Positions 1-13,100 are shown, counted from the first letter of the stretch. The stretch is DNA of 64,000 nt from Diphasiastrum complanatum (GCA_029204225.1 CM055111.1:41544815-41608814), one strand, 5' to 3'. Notes: a model not told the origin generated them from the letters alone. Numbers and translations are program-made.

Positions 1-290
1 GTCATCTAGAAAGCTAGAAAGAGAAATTTGTTGACAAATATGGCAAGATCATATTTAAATTATCAGAGCATGAAACACACATTAATCAAAAACTTGGTCA
101 AGGACTTAGATCTTTCAGATTGCCAATCTTCTTCGATATGTGAGAGTTGCATTGTTGGCAAACACACAAGATTGCCCTTTAAGTTGAGTGAAGAATTTCT
201 AGAATTGATAGACTGTGATTTGTGTAATTCTAAGCAGACTCTTGCTTTATAAGGAACAAGACATTTCATTACACTTATTAATTGAAATAG
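1..290 (+). pseudogene. Ty1/copia pre-integrase/integrase fragment
   Basis: A plus-strand frame reads as the copia GAG-pre-integrase zinc region: YLNYQSMKH, then CESCIVGKHTRLPF and LELIDCDLC, matching the family pattern of histidine pair, C-x2-C and the start of the integrase core. A stop falls near 250 and the next residues (GTRHFITLIN) continue the integrase N-terminus. Homology then ends at about 290, where a minus-strand copia sequence begins. It is a short dead relic; the left edge is cut by the window. Confidence 0.7.
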
Positions 291-1495
291 CAATAATTAA
301 CGTGTAAAATGTCCTAGCCTTTAATGCCATATAATGTTCTTGTCAGTTTGAATAGTAACTGCAAGAGCATTATCTTTATTGGGAAATCTACATTAACTTA
401 GCTTATGAAAGTATCTATGTCTCATCCCTAATGCCAATTTCTGACCATCTTTATCAAAGATGAGAAACCGATTTGAATAAAAAAACAATCTTGTGTCCCA
501 AAGCAGCAATTCATGTTGTTGACGACAAGTCCTTTGTCAAATTTGAAACATGCAACATTCGAGCTATCAGCTTGGTGTCTCAATCTCTGAGTTGCAACTA
601 AACAGTTCCTTTACCAGCAATCAAGTATGGACTGTTATCCCCAAGTTGTACGAACTTGTTTGAGATGCTCTAAGTTTAGTCAACAAACTAATCCCTGTGT
701 TGCCCTGGAATGTAACTACCAAGATCCAAAATCTTGAGAATTTACATGCCTATAGATGAAAGCACTCTCTCAATTATCTTATTCTTCTAAATCAGCCTCA
801 AGTGTATTGACTTCTTCTTCTTGGCTTCTAGATTTCTGCAATCCTTAATCATGTGTCCTGTCCTCTTACAATGAACTACTTGGAGTTGAAATTTACTTGA
901 CTTTGTTATTCTTTTGTTTGTTCTTTGAAAACAGTGCAATAGCCATATAAGATTTAAAGGAATCTCTCCCAATTTTGTCTTGTAATAACGTGGATATGAC
1001 TCTCTAAATGTCAACTCTGGTTGTGTTGACACAATCATAGTCCAGTTTAAACTCTCTACTAGACTCAATAGCAAAGCCATGATGGCATCAAAATCATCCA
1101 GAGGAGAAGCCTATCCCAACTATTTGCTATAGTAATGACTAGAAATTATTCACATTTATGATCATAGACTCTGACTCATTCATCATCATGAAAAAAAAAA
1201 ATCTCACCTCAAACTTGAAAAGTCCAATTAAAGTGTCTCAAACTTCCTTAGAGCTACTTCTTGTGCTAATGTGAAAAATCTAAAAATCTCTAAGGCTCAG
1301 TACAATAATGGCAAGAGCTTTGCCATCTTTTTGCATCTGTTTGGTAATAGCAGGTGGATCTACTTCTAGCTTTACCTTAATCCCAACATTACCTCAGCCC
1401 CAGTAACAACATCCCATAGATCTTTGGCCAACAACTTTTGGTATGTCTTTTAATTTTTTGTTTGCTCTAACGCTAGAAAAAAAATTGCCCGGTTG
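290..1495 (-). pseudogene. Ty1/copia gag to pre-integrase relic
   Basis: Read on the minus strand, 1490 to 790 gives a copia gag (UBN2-like) domain with DGKALAIIVLSL and SSKEV.DTLIGLF. It is followed by a zinc knuckle HCKRTGHMIKDC whose first cysteine is lost. From 790 to 290 the frame continues through the protease/linker region (NRFLIFDKDGQKLALGMRH) into a pre-integrase start (WH.RLGHFT). Several stops and shifts show it is dead. It faces the plus-strand fragment at 1-290, so this is either one inverted element or two abutting elements. Confidence 0.7.
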
Positions 1496-2996
1496 TCAAT
1501 GGATGTTTGCTCTCAAAAATTAAACCAAGAAAATAGCCCAAATTTTTCCCACAAATTATTTCAATGTAGCCCAAACATCTTTGCCATTATTGCTCCCCCC
1601 AAAAGTGATGGTATTGTAGTCCAATTATTTTGGCAAAAACAAATAAATATGCAATCAAACTGCTTCTGTTTATTGAATTTCTGCCAAAAAGAAATTTGCT
1701 ATAAATAAGCAATAGACATTCTTAACAGGGACTGATTACCAAAAACAATATTGTACCTTACTTGTACAGACTATCCTTCCTGTACAAATTTACAAGTACT
1801 GATATGATAGAAAAACACCAACAACATTGAAATTAATCAATAAACATATTATACACGTGAAAATAAACGTAATGAATGTTACACAGGTGCTGTACATCCC
1901 TCTATGTTGACTTTACAGACTACACGAACTGTTGAGTCAGCAGTACAACCTACAATTACATGAGCAAAAATACACTCAGATCCTGGTACAATCTTCTGTA
2001 CGGAAACACCTGAAAACATAGCACCATTACTGCCAGAAAATTCTGCTCAATTCTTCTTCTACTGGTTCTCCTTTGTACTTTCTTGAAAGTACTCTCCTCC
2101 AAAGCAAATATTGTATGTGTCCTTCCTGTCCAGAAATCCTGCTCTAATATCATAATAAAGAAAACCACTTCGAATCTGTCCAAGTCCTGCAACTCTTTGA
2201 TTTACAAACAATATGATATTGATAGAATGATTGATAGTCAAACATACTTGACTAAATACCATGCATCTTCGTTTATCAAGTATATAACTAGTGTGTGTAA
2301 GTAGTAGTAAGTACACACCTTCATCACTAAGCTTATCATTCACCATGCATAAGCAACATTAATGAAAGATGTGAGATGTAGAAAAAGACAAGAATGAATG
2401 AGAAGTTTGGCATTGCTATTTTTCACCAAAAATTCAGTAAAAAATTACAGGTTTGCACATATTATCTCCACAGAACATTATGTTGCAAGTGGGCCTCTGT
2501 GAAACAATGTTCAGAGTGGAAGCTTCTAGAAGGTGTGCCTGCTTTTTTTTTTTAAAAAGCCTCGCTGCAACTAATGTAATTATCACCTTATGAAAATAAT
2601 GATGACTCTCCACCTTATAAGAATTATGAGCAGTAAGCCAGAGTGTTCATAACTTTTGTAAAACATATCACAGTTATCTTGTTTGTGTACCTCTAGAGCA
2701 GAGCCAAACAATTTTGGGAAAACGTGCAGCTTGCTGCTGTTAAAAAATCGATCAGTTTCTGAGGTATGCACAGGAAGACTTGTGATAACTCTGGTAAATA
2801 GATCAACGACTGGCTCAACTGTCGGATGCCACCCAAAGCAACAACTATGCAGCTTGACATACTGTTACCTGTAAATGCATCAGCCGCTTTGAGCATTTTC
2901 CCAAGAATGCAGAAATGATCACCTGTAAATGCATCAGCCACTGACACTAATCTACAATATCACATAGATGATCTGCTATATATACCTTTGAACGAC
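1496..2996. other. No gene recognised; 3' flank of the methyltransferase gene
   Basis: No family-like coding sequence was found on either strand. The part next to 2996 is probably the 3' UTR and downstream flank of the SPOUT methyltransferase gene, transcribed leftward. A 19-base phrase (ACCTGTAAATGCATCAGCC) occurs at about 2869-2887 and again near 2921-2939. The open frames here are short and overlap on both strands. Confidence 0.4.
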
Positions 2997-3074
2997 TCAC
3001 TTGAGGGTTTCTGCTGCTTCAAAAGCACGCAAAATAGGGTCGTGAAGATACTGTAGAGAGATCAAAATGGCTTC
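2997..3074 (-). CDS. SPOUT1-like: Terminal exon (exon 11) of the SPOUT methyltransferase
   Basis: After an acceptor GCGTGCAG the minus strand reads EAILISLQYLHDPI, then 12 more codons and TGA. This is the expected C-terminus after RTIRTE in exon 10 (21892-21815, phase 0) and matches the family ending RTIRTEEAILISL. No other copy of this exon is visible nearer to exon 10. It therefore sets intron 10 at 21814-3075. Confidence 0.85.
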   Translation of the reverse strand, partial: EAILISLQYLHDPILRAFEAAETLK

Positions 3075-6000
3075 CTGCACGCAAAATCAAAAAATTTCAT
3101 GCTTATATGATTAAGATTAACAAAGCAGGAAAATATAAACCAAACCTTACTAAATAGTGGAACTAAATATAAACAGACATAGTTACAAGATGCTTGCATC
3201 TCATGATTGAAGAAATAAATGTGTGAGCAAAGAAAATACGATGGTCCAGCATGCAATTACAGGTTAGTTGCAAACCATCATGGCAATCTCACACTTCTCA
3301 TTTCTGTAGTATATGCATTCACAAAAAAAAAAATCTAAAAAACACAACAAAAACATAATAGACGCGTCCGACCCCGCGTCCGGGGGTCGGACGTGTCCGG
3401 GTCCGAACGCCAAACGCGGACACGGACGCGGGCAAAACGGCCCGGACCCTCATGTCTGATATATATATATCATAGTGCCCTGAGGTACCGCTGTTATGGT
3501 ACCGCCGGTACCATAACAGTGGTACCGCCGGTACGGTACCGCCCTGGGATCCGCGGTACCAAGGCGGTACCATAATAAAAAAAAAATTCCATTAAATTTT
3601 TTTCCCGTGTTATTTTCGTAAAAAAAATAAAAAAAAATTGGTACCGCCGGCCGGTACAGTACCGCGGTACCAGTATGGTCCCGCGGTACCGGGATCCGCG
3701 GTACCCGGTACCGCGGGACCTATGATATATATATATATATCATAGTACCTCGTGGTACCGCTGGTATGGTACCGCCGGTACCATATCAGTGGTACCGCTG
3801 GTACGGTACCGCCCTGGGATCCGCGGTACCAGGGCGGTACCATTTTTAATATTTTTTATTTTTTAATATTTTTAATATTTAATTTTTGCATATTAACTAC
3901 CAAAAAAAGGACAAAAAAAAAGTAAAAAAAGCGGTTGTAGGGTGTAAAAAAAGAAGGTACAGTACATGATGCAGGGGACTGTTGCAGTGGCACATGGGCA
4001 CTACGAGTGAGCAGACCGAGGGGCCAATGGGAGACCATCACAGGGGGGTAGCATCACATGTACAGAGTACAGAGGCACATGGGCATTGTGGGTGAGCAGA
4101 CCATGGGCCGCCCAATGGGAGACCAACACAGGGGGGAGCATCACATGGGGGCAGGTACAGAGGCACATGGAGGGATGATGGGGATCCACATGACCGATCA
4201 GGCTGTGGGGATAAATAGGCACTCACAATGCCATTGTGGTCAGCATTTTCAGAGGCTGTGAGAGAGCTAGTGATAGACAGTGAGAGAGCAAGCGAGAGCC
4301 GGTGACAGGCTATTTGAGAGCCAGGATGCTGTGAGAGGGTGTTCAAGGACCAGGGTGTTGTGAGCAGAAGGTCGATCGAGATGGCAGAGCGCATACCACC
4401 GAAGCCCGAGGGCGAAGCCAGGAGGAAGCTTGAGGAAGATATCCGAAGGCACAATGAGAGGCATCGGAAGCAAGAGGCAGATATTCGAGAGATGCTGCGA
4501 CAAACTCGACAGAGAAATCCGGAACCGGAGCCACCCGCCCCCGCTGTGGGTCCTGTCCCCACTGCGAGCTGGATCTGGATGAGCAGATCGGAATGAATTT
4601 CACACGACGGCAGCTCATCATGGTCAGGGAAAGGGCAGCCAGACGTCGGGCTAACCAGGAGGCAGCTCGGGCTAACCGGGAGGCAGAGCAAGAGCGACAA
4701 AACAATGCACCAGACGAGGGCGAGGAGTCGGTGGAGGATCAGTGAGAGATGTTTAGAATAGATGAGGTCCAGCCGTATGTGGCGGACTGTTGCTATGTAG
4801 TTTTCGGCAGTTTATGGTGCAGCAAATAACTAGATGGCTGCTTAAGAAAATGACAGTATATGTGATGTTATCCTGATACAACGGTTGAATATATACATAG
4901 TTGTTTTTTGTGCAACGCGAGCCTGGTCATGTAAGATGCAATGTCTGTAATTTTTTTGAATGCAGATGTATTACATGTGTTTATGAAATTTCGTTTGGGG
5001 TGTAGGGGTGATTGTTGTGCTCATGATGTAGGTGCATATATGTGAAGCTAGCATTCACTTCAAACGAAATTAAATGAAAATAGGATTCAGACACGCACAT
5101 AGAATTCTTCGACATAAAATAAAGCATCACATGTACAGAGCGACATGCGCACAATGTGCAGCAAATAATGTAGGCCAAACACTGTATATAATGTGAAAAA
5201 TCATCTGAGTACAATGGTAGACCGTCAACTAGAGACAAACTACTGAAACTCATACAACAGAGTCACAATCATTGCTCTGGCTCTGACTCAGACGAATGCT
5301 CTAGAGACAACTCAGGGCCCCGAGCTGACTCTCGCAGCCGATATCTCTGCCTGTCTGGAACTGGCATGGGCTGTGTATCCGAGGGGGAAGACTCGTCATC
5401 CTCATCCTCCCAATCAGCCTCCGCATCAGCCCCCAAGCAGGCCAAACCAACAACACCTGCTCCAACTGGCTGTGATACTGCACCTCTACCTGTACCTGGA
5501 GCCCTGCGTGGTCGTCCTCTCCTCCCTGGCAATTTCTGTGCCTTGCCTTTCTTGTTCGGTGCACCCTTGGGCCTTCCTGGTCTCTTGCGGACAAGAGGAG
5601 CTGTCAATGCCTCGTCACCCCCATGCAAATCACCTGGCTGGCTGGGCTGGGCCCAAGCTGAGGCCGACTGGGATAGGGAAGCAAAAGAGGGAACTCCCTG
5701 TGCATCTGAGCGAGGAGGATGAGCTCGTGGAGTGTGTGCCCGTGGGGCTGCTGTAGGTGGAGGAACTGGCTGTGCAGGAGGCGAGTACAGTGACGATATG
5801 TACTGAAAGGGACGCTGTGGTGGCCGGTACTGGTACATCCTGGGTGCTGCTAAAGGAGGAGGATGTGACGTGGGTGCTGCCACTGGAGGAGCCATTGTGG
5901 ATGTGGGCGCTGCAAGAGAAAACCTGGGCACAGATGGTGGCCTGCCATGGAGACCTGGTGCTGCAGAAGTGGACGACGATGGAGGGGCTGCAGGCCTAAA

Positions 6001-9000
6001 TGGCATCGGTGGCACTGGAGGAGCTGTGCGACGCACGTACACCCTCTGAGGAGCTGGAGGAACTGTAGGCACCTCATGCGGCTGCTCTGGCTGGGACTCT
6101 GTGTATGGCATGCTGGCAAGAGATGATGGGGGCGCCCTGACACTCGGCATCTGCTGGGCCTCTGAATCCAATGTGGCAACCAAGTCGGCCAGCTCGAATA
6201 CAAATGCTCTGGGCTCTGGGACTCCTCCTGTGCACCAGCCTCTAAATCATCCTGTGCACCGACTTGTGAATCATCCTGTGCACCAACCCCTGAATCAACC
6301 CAAGCCTCATCTCGTGCCTCATCATGTGCACCCTGTAGACCCTGCATGGCCTCCCAATCTGTGCAATGAAAGTCATTAGGTGCCTCCTCTGGTGTGCTGT
6401 CGTAGTAACGGCCATGACTCTGTGCTGCACGCATCCAAACATCTGCGGGACCGGCATCTAAACCACTCTGCCCTCTATCAAGAGCTTCCTCCATCATGTC
6501 GACATAGGTAGGTATGCCACTACCCCCCCTGTGTGCCCTGCTTGTCTGCCCGTATAACCTGTGCCATGTGTCCCATCTCTGCCACGTGATGCACCTGTGA
6601 CCCCTGCTCGTGGCGCGTGCCCTGCACCTGTATAATCTGCCTCATCCCACTCTGGTCTGGCAAACACAACCCGAATGGGCTCATCCTCATCATGCTCATC
6701 CTCTGACACTGGCTCATCTGCCTCACACAATGGAGGCTCTCTGTGCTCAAGCCCAAGCTCTCTCTCTCTCATCTCGGCAAGCTCCCTCTCTCTCTCTGCC
6801 ATCAACTGTGTGCCCAGGTCATCTGCAGGCATGGGATGGGTGCTGTCCGTAGGCAAGTCAACCTGGCGCTCCAAATCGGATATCTTCGTCTGCAGGTTTA
6901 AAATTTGCATGTCAGAGAGACAACTTTATCAAGAAATGAAACCAACATACCAGGAGTCAACCAGCATGCTATGAAAGATTAGCTTATCACCTACAATGCG
7001 CTCGTAATGGTCGGAAGCCTCCTGGCGAGACGTGCGTTGGTGCTACAGAACACCAACCGCTCCAACTGACTCACTGACAACCGGTTTCTTCTCCTCGTGT
7101 GAATGAGTGCCCATGTTCTCCAATTACGCTCACACACGGAGGCAGCACAGTCCTGTGGTGCGTGCATTGAAATACTTCAGCACATTGTGGCAGAGGTGGA
7201 ACTTCAACGAAACACAAAAATGGAGGATAAAATGAGATGCATACCTGAGAAAGGACACGCAGTGCAAGACGCTGTATAGATGGGTACGTGCTACCGAACA
7301 TGGTCCACCAGGTAATGGGTAGTTGCCTCCTCTCTGGATCCTGGGCAGCGGGGTGGCCGAATGTGCCCATGCCGAAACGAAATGCAACGAGCTCCTCCAT
7401 GAGCCTGATAGGATCCAAACCTATGTGTAGACCCACCCTGTGAATGTACTGAAGCCAATCGGCCTCGAGCTCCCTGTCTGCGATCTGTGTCGGAGAGAGG
7501 AAGAGGGGATGCAGCATGTGTGCAACGCTGTGGATACTCCTGTGGAAGTAGTTCCACCGCGTCTCCCATGTGAACTTCAGCTCTGTCATCCTGCAGGTGA
7601 GGGGCATGTGGTTTAGGGCATTACGAAAAAGCTTAACATTGACAGAAAAACAAACTAGCAAGTACTGAAAAGATAAAGGTCAATTGCAACACTGTACCGC
7701 TTACCTCTCTGGCTGCAAGATGGGCAGCTGCAGGAACTGTCCAATCCGGTCCATGAGCTCATACACCAGTCCAAGTGACGACCCCTCGCTGTCAGCCATG
7801 CGGAGCACAATGTAGAGTGGTCGAAGCAGTCCTAACAATGTCTGTGCATCCCTCCAGAACTGGTCTCCCCTCACCGTGGAAGAAAAGTGCTCCCCATCCT
7901 CAGTGTGCGGAAATGTACTGGCACCGCAAAGATCACTGGCAACCAACTGTAGAAGCTGGGCCCTGCACCTGATCAAACGGTCGATGACCACCAAGTCGAA
8001 TGCAAAGCGCATGGGGGCTGGCTTACGGAGGTCCAGATGGCTGAACACCCGGAACATGGCAAGAACACGCCTCTTTCTGGTGACAAAAGTCACCAGGAAG
8101 AGGGCCTCCTGGACGATGGCTCTAACCCAGGGAAGTGCTCCAATGTCCCCCATCAGAAGGTCTATGTTGTGGGCTGCACAGGGGGTATGAACAATATGAG
8201 GGAACTCGGCCTCTAGCAGTACACCCATCTGAATGCAGTTCGTGGCATTGTCCGTCACCACCGTGACGACATGCTGTGGGCCTATGGCTAGGATGGAAGA
8301 CCTGATGACATCAAACATGAACTCTGCAAATATGACTCTCCCCCCCCTGCTGCAATCCACTGCCCTAAAAAACTGTGTGCCCATACAGCTGGAGACCAGT
8401 ATGTTGAGGATTGGCCTCCTCCTGACATCAGTCCAGCCATCGGACATGATGCTGCAACCGTAAGTGGCCTAGTGCCGACGTAGAGGCTCCATCTCTCTAG
8501 ACAAGGACTCGACCCTATCCCTCAGCATGTGTGTGCGGACAACCTCTGAACTAGGGACTCTCTAGCTAGGGCTGACAGACTGTGCAAGGCGGAAGGCCCT
8601 TCTAAAGGGCTCAGAATCGGTGATGGCAAAGGGCAGGTTCGGCTCATAATCAGACTGGCCACGGCCTGTGTGGCCTCTCTGTCCATGTGCGGCTGATGCG
8701 CGTCGCGAATGGTTTGCTACACGAGGGCTCTCCCTGGTGGGCAGCGGGTGGTGGACCTCCAGCACGGTGCACCAACCGTGACGGGAATGGACGATGACGC
8801 GACATGCTGGGCACTGGTGGATGCATCGGCTGTAGACGTGGAATGGGGAGAGTGGGATGCACTGGCAGGGATGGGTGCAGCAGCATAGGTGGGGTGCACT
8901 GGTGGAGGGGCAACATCTGGCATGGGGTACGAAAACTGCTGGCTGAGGAGGTCATCCGGATGGAAAGGGAAGTTGGGTGGTGGTGGAACCGCAGTGGCAA

Positions 9001-10070
9001 CTAGCGGACGCGATGGGACGGGATCCACCGGAATCTGAGCAGATGGGGGTGCGTGAGGCAGAACTGTTTGAGGGGCAAAGGGACCAGAGGAAAATGCACT
9101 CCCTCTCCTCGTGCGTGCCAGCCAAGCAGGCAGCAACTCTGGGTTAGCCACATAAAGGAGCGGTGCAAAATCGGAGAATGCCCTCCGAAATGGTGTTCTC
9201 CCCTGCCACGAGCCGCGGCCCGTAGGTGTCTAGTAGTCGCTGCCTGTCGGGGACGGTCATGCTGCCACAAGGGGCAGCATTCAAGGTGGCACCATTTTTG
9301 GCGCGTGCACCGAGCAGATGGCCTTTAAGGCGAGTGAGGGATGCAGCAAACTCGACGAGACAGTATCGGCAGCGCACGATCTTCTGACCGGTCTTGTTGG
9401 CCTTGTCGGCAACCCGCCTGACAATGTCTACCTCGTCCCACAGACCGGAAAGGTCGGATTGCACCATTGCAGATGCAATGAGGGATGGATTGCTGGAAAA
9501 AAAACAGCAGGGTTCACTGTTGGAGAGACGCTGAAAATGGGCGAATGTAGGGCAAAGGAAATCAGATGCAAGGCAGGGCGTTGCGTGGGCGATGGGCGAC
9601 GCAAGGAATCAAAGGCAGGCAGGAAAACCCAGCAGCGATGGCAGGGCGGAGAGGGCGCAAAAAAATTTCAGAGGAAATGCGAGGGGGGCGGGTAGGTTTA
9701 GGTAAAAAAAAAAAATTTAAAAATATTAAATAATAAAAATATTATTATATTGTGGTACCGCGGTACCAGTACGGTCCCACGGTACCGGGATCCGCGGTAC
9801 CCAGTACCGTGGGACCTATGATATATATTTATATATATATATATATATCATAGATCCAGCGGTACCAGGATCCGCAAATCTCGGTACCGCAGATCCATAT
9901 TGATTCGCGGTACCCAAAAAAAAAAAAAAAAAACTTTTGCGAAAATAACACAGGAAATTTTTTTTTTTTTATTATGGTGTCCTGGTACCGCGGATTTTTG
10001 GGTGGCACCATAACCGCGGTACCACCATTATCGTACCGCGGTACCATAATTGCGGTACCACGTGCCACTA

Positions 10071-10104
<34 letters not shown>

Positions 10105-13100
10105 ATCTCGGGGATGAGTGTCCGGGCCGAATTGCCCGTGTCTGCGTCCGACGTCCGGACCCGTACGCGTCCGACCCCCAGACGCGGGGTCAGACGCGTC
10201 CAATTTTTTTTTTAAAAAAAAAAAAAACAGTCCTAGGTACGGACGCCATCTTTTTTTTAATTTAGATTAAAAAAGGACGTGTCCGACACGCCATATCTAA
10301 GGAAGCGGGATGGCGGACGCGGACGCGCGTCCGCGTCCGGATGCGGATGCGTCACGGGTGCGTCCGATTTTTTTTTTTTTTACATTTTTTTTTTAATATA
10401 AAAAAAAAATGGTGTCCGGACCCTCGAACGTGTCTGGAACCCCGTCGCATCTGTTTTTTTTTTTAATTTAAAAAAAGAAAAAATTGGACACGTCCGACCC
10501 CACGTCCGGGGGTCGGACGCATCTGGGTCCGGACGCCGGACGTGGACGCGGACAATCCGGCCCGAACCCTCATCCCTTTCAAACATGAGGGTCCGGGCCG
10601 AAATGCCCACGTCCGCGTCCACGTCCGGACCCGGACGCGTCCTATTCCTGGACGTGGGGTCGGACGCGTCCAATTTTGTTTTTAACTAAAAACTCGAAAA
10701 AAATAAAAAAAGACATTAAAAAGGACGTGTCTGTACCGCCGGACACACCCGTGGCTTCATATTTTTTTTTAATTTTTTAATCTGAAAAAAAAAATTAAAA
10801 TTAAAAAGAAACAAAAACCGGACGCGTTCGGGGACGCGAACGCGCCGCGCCGTGCGCGTCCCGCTTTCTTAGATATATATATATAATATCAGACCTGAGG
10901 GTCCGAGCCGGAATGCCCGCGTCCACGTCCGCGTCCGCGTCCGGACTTGGACGCGGGGTCGGACGCGTCCAATTTTTTTTTTCTTTAACTAAAAAACCCA
11001 AATAAAAACTAAAAAAAATTTAAAAAGGACGTATCTGTACCTAAGGAAGCGGATGGCAAACGCGGACGCGCCAGGGGTGCGTCCGCGTCCGGACACATCC
11101 GATTTTTTTTTTTTTTAATTTAAAAAAAAAAATTGCATCCGGACCCCTGGACACGTGCGTCTGAGGGCGTCCGGACCCCCGAACTCATCTGGTTTTTTTT
11201 TTTCAAAAAAAGATATTAAAAAAAATTAGAAATTAAAAAAATACACGCGTCCGACCCTGCGTGCGGGGGTCGGACGCATCTGGGTCCGGACGCTGGACGC
11301 GGACGCGGGCAAAACGGCCCGGACCCTCATGTCTGGGACTCTGTACCGCCGAATGCACCCTTGGCTTCATATTTTATTTTTTTAGTCTGAAAAAAAATAC
11401 TGAAATTTGTTAAAAAAAACAAAAAATCGGACGCGTTCGGGGACGCGGACGCCCCCCTGGCACGTCCGCGTCCGGATGCGCGTTCGCGTCCGGGTCCTGC
11501 TTCCTTAGATATATATATATATATCATAGAATTAATAAATTGTGGACGGTTCACCACGGTTTTGAGAACCGTACGGTTCTCATAATAATTTGGCCTGAAC
11601 CGTGGTGAACCGTTTAATTAATAATTGATTAATTAATTTTTATTTTTAAGTTCATTTTTAATCAAATGAGGCCGAAACATTAATTAATCAATTAATTATG
11701 ATGAACCGTACCACGGTTCATGAGCCGTGGTACGGTTCACCCCACGGTTCTGAGAACCGTGGGTACTATGACATATATATATACAACATGAAAAGCAATT
11801 AAATGTGGTCTCAAATAATTCATTTTAGGAAGCGGCATTTTCTGTTTTACTCCTAGCCTGAATTTGAAACTTGTTGAGATAAACCAGTGTTGTAGCAGAT
11901 CGCAAACCGCTGCAACAGCAATCCAGCACAAGTGTTCTGAAACACCAGTGTTCTGGACAGCGGAACGCTCACTGGATCGCTACTTTTAAAATATTATTTT
12001 TAAGAAAACTAAAAGAAAAGCACTCAATAGCTTAAAAAAAAAAGTAAACAGCAGCATAAAAAAATTTACAGACTGCCTAAAGAATTCTACACAAACAGAA
12101 AACAGAAAAAAGCAGAGTGATGGGGCAAATAGTACTTTTTTTTTTTGAAATTTTTTGGGCCCGTTCCGGAACGCATTCTGGAATGAATTCCAGAACGCAT
12201 TCCGTTCCGGAACGGGCAACTAAGGTTAGAGATGTTCTCTATGTTCCAGGACTCAAAAAGAACTTGATTTCAGTTCCTACACTCGAAAAGCAAGGCTTAA
12301 TTGTTTAGTTTAGGGAACATAAGTGCCTTGTGAAAGATCTTTCCAAGTTCTATATAACTATTGCTTCCGGGATAGGAAGCAACGGTTTGTTTATATTGGA
12401 TACCTATGAAAAGAGATCTTTCTCTTCATGTCTTGTGGCTACTACTTCTCATTCTTCGGAGTTAGCGGAGCTATGGCATGCGACGTATGGTCATCTCAAT
12501 TTTAGAAGCTTAAAGTTGCTGAAAAAAAATTTACATGGTTGATGTTATTCCAAATCTTGAGTAGCCGCAAGGGCATGTGTGCGAAGGACGCATACTTGGA
12601 ACGTTTCAAAGGAAACCTTTCCCACTTGATGGTTCGGTAAAGGCTGATAGAAAATCTCATTTGGTGCATAGTGATGTGGTAGGTCCAATGAGGACCAACT
12701 CTATTGGTGGATGTAAGTATATGTCCGTCACCTTTATTGACGATTTCTCTCGCTTTACATGGATTTACCCAATGAAAGTAAAACTTGAAGTTTTTTAACA
12801 TTTTAAAAGTTTTCTTGCAATGGTTGAAAATCAATTTGGGCACTCTTTGAAGACATTACGTACTGATAGAGGAGGGGAGTATGTTTCTACTACGTTCGGT
12901 ACTTTTCTTCAAAACAAGGGATTCAACATAACAAATCTCAAACACACATGGAGGAGATGGCTAGTCGCCCTCCTTAGAGACTCTCTTCTCTCCAGGAAGA
13001 ATAGATCTATGCTTGCATACCCAAATAGTGAAGAAGATACATACATATATAGGTAGGACCCAAGTGCCAAACACCTAACTTCTTCTACAAGCAACATTAG

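Larger units (their letters stand above)
3320..10225. mobile_element. hAT DNA transposon composite with roughly 500-bp inverted ends
   Basis: A decayed hAT transposase (9467 to 5269, minus strand) and a small plus-strand gene (4381-4745) lie between inverted blocks at 3310-3890 and 9690-10225. The outermost blocks (GGACGCG family) look like two halves of a palindrome that recurs intact at 10483-10680. The hAT plus the GGTACC-family ends may therefore have been inserted into the loop of that foldback element. Ends of this length are unusual for hAT elements, which normally have 10-30 bp inverted repeats. No clear 8-bp target duplication was identified by eye, so exact ends are uncertain. Confidence 0.65.

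Noticed and set aside
3319-3843. Open frames through GGTACC-rich sequence that could look like Tyr/Arg-rich proteins
   Set aside because: They are translations of palindromic repeat words on both strands, with no start context or domain.
4038-4705. 220-aa and 120-aa minus-strand frames
   Set aside because: Composition is Ser/Leu/Cys-rich and antisense to the charged plus-strand protein; they look like shadow frames.
5366-6379. Plus-strand frames opposite the transposase tail
   Set aside because: Antisense shadows of Pro/Ala-rich coding sequence; no domain.
10226-11530. CRISPR-like array of repeats
   Set aside because: Repeats are palindromic, variable in spacing and orientation, and in a plant nuclear context; no spacer regularity and no cas genes.
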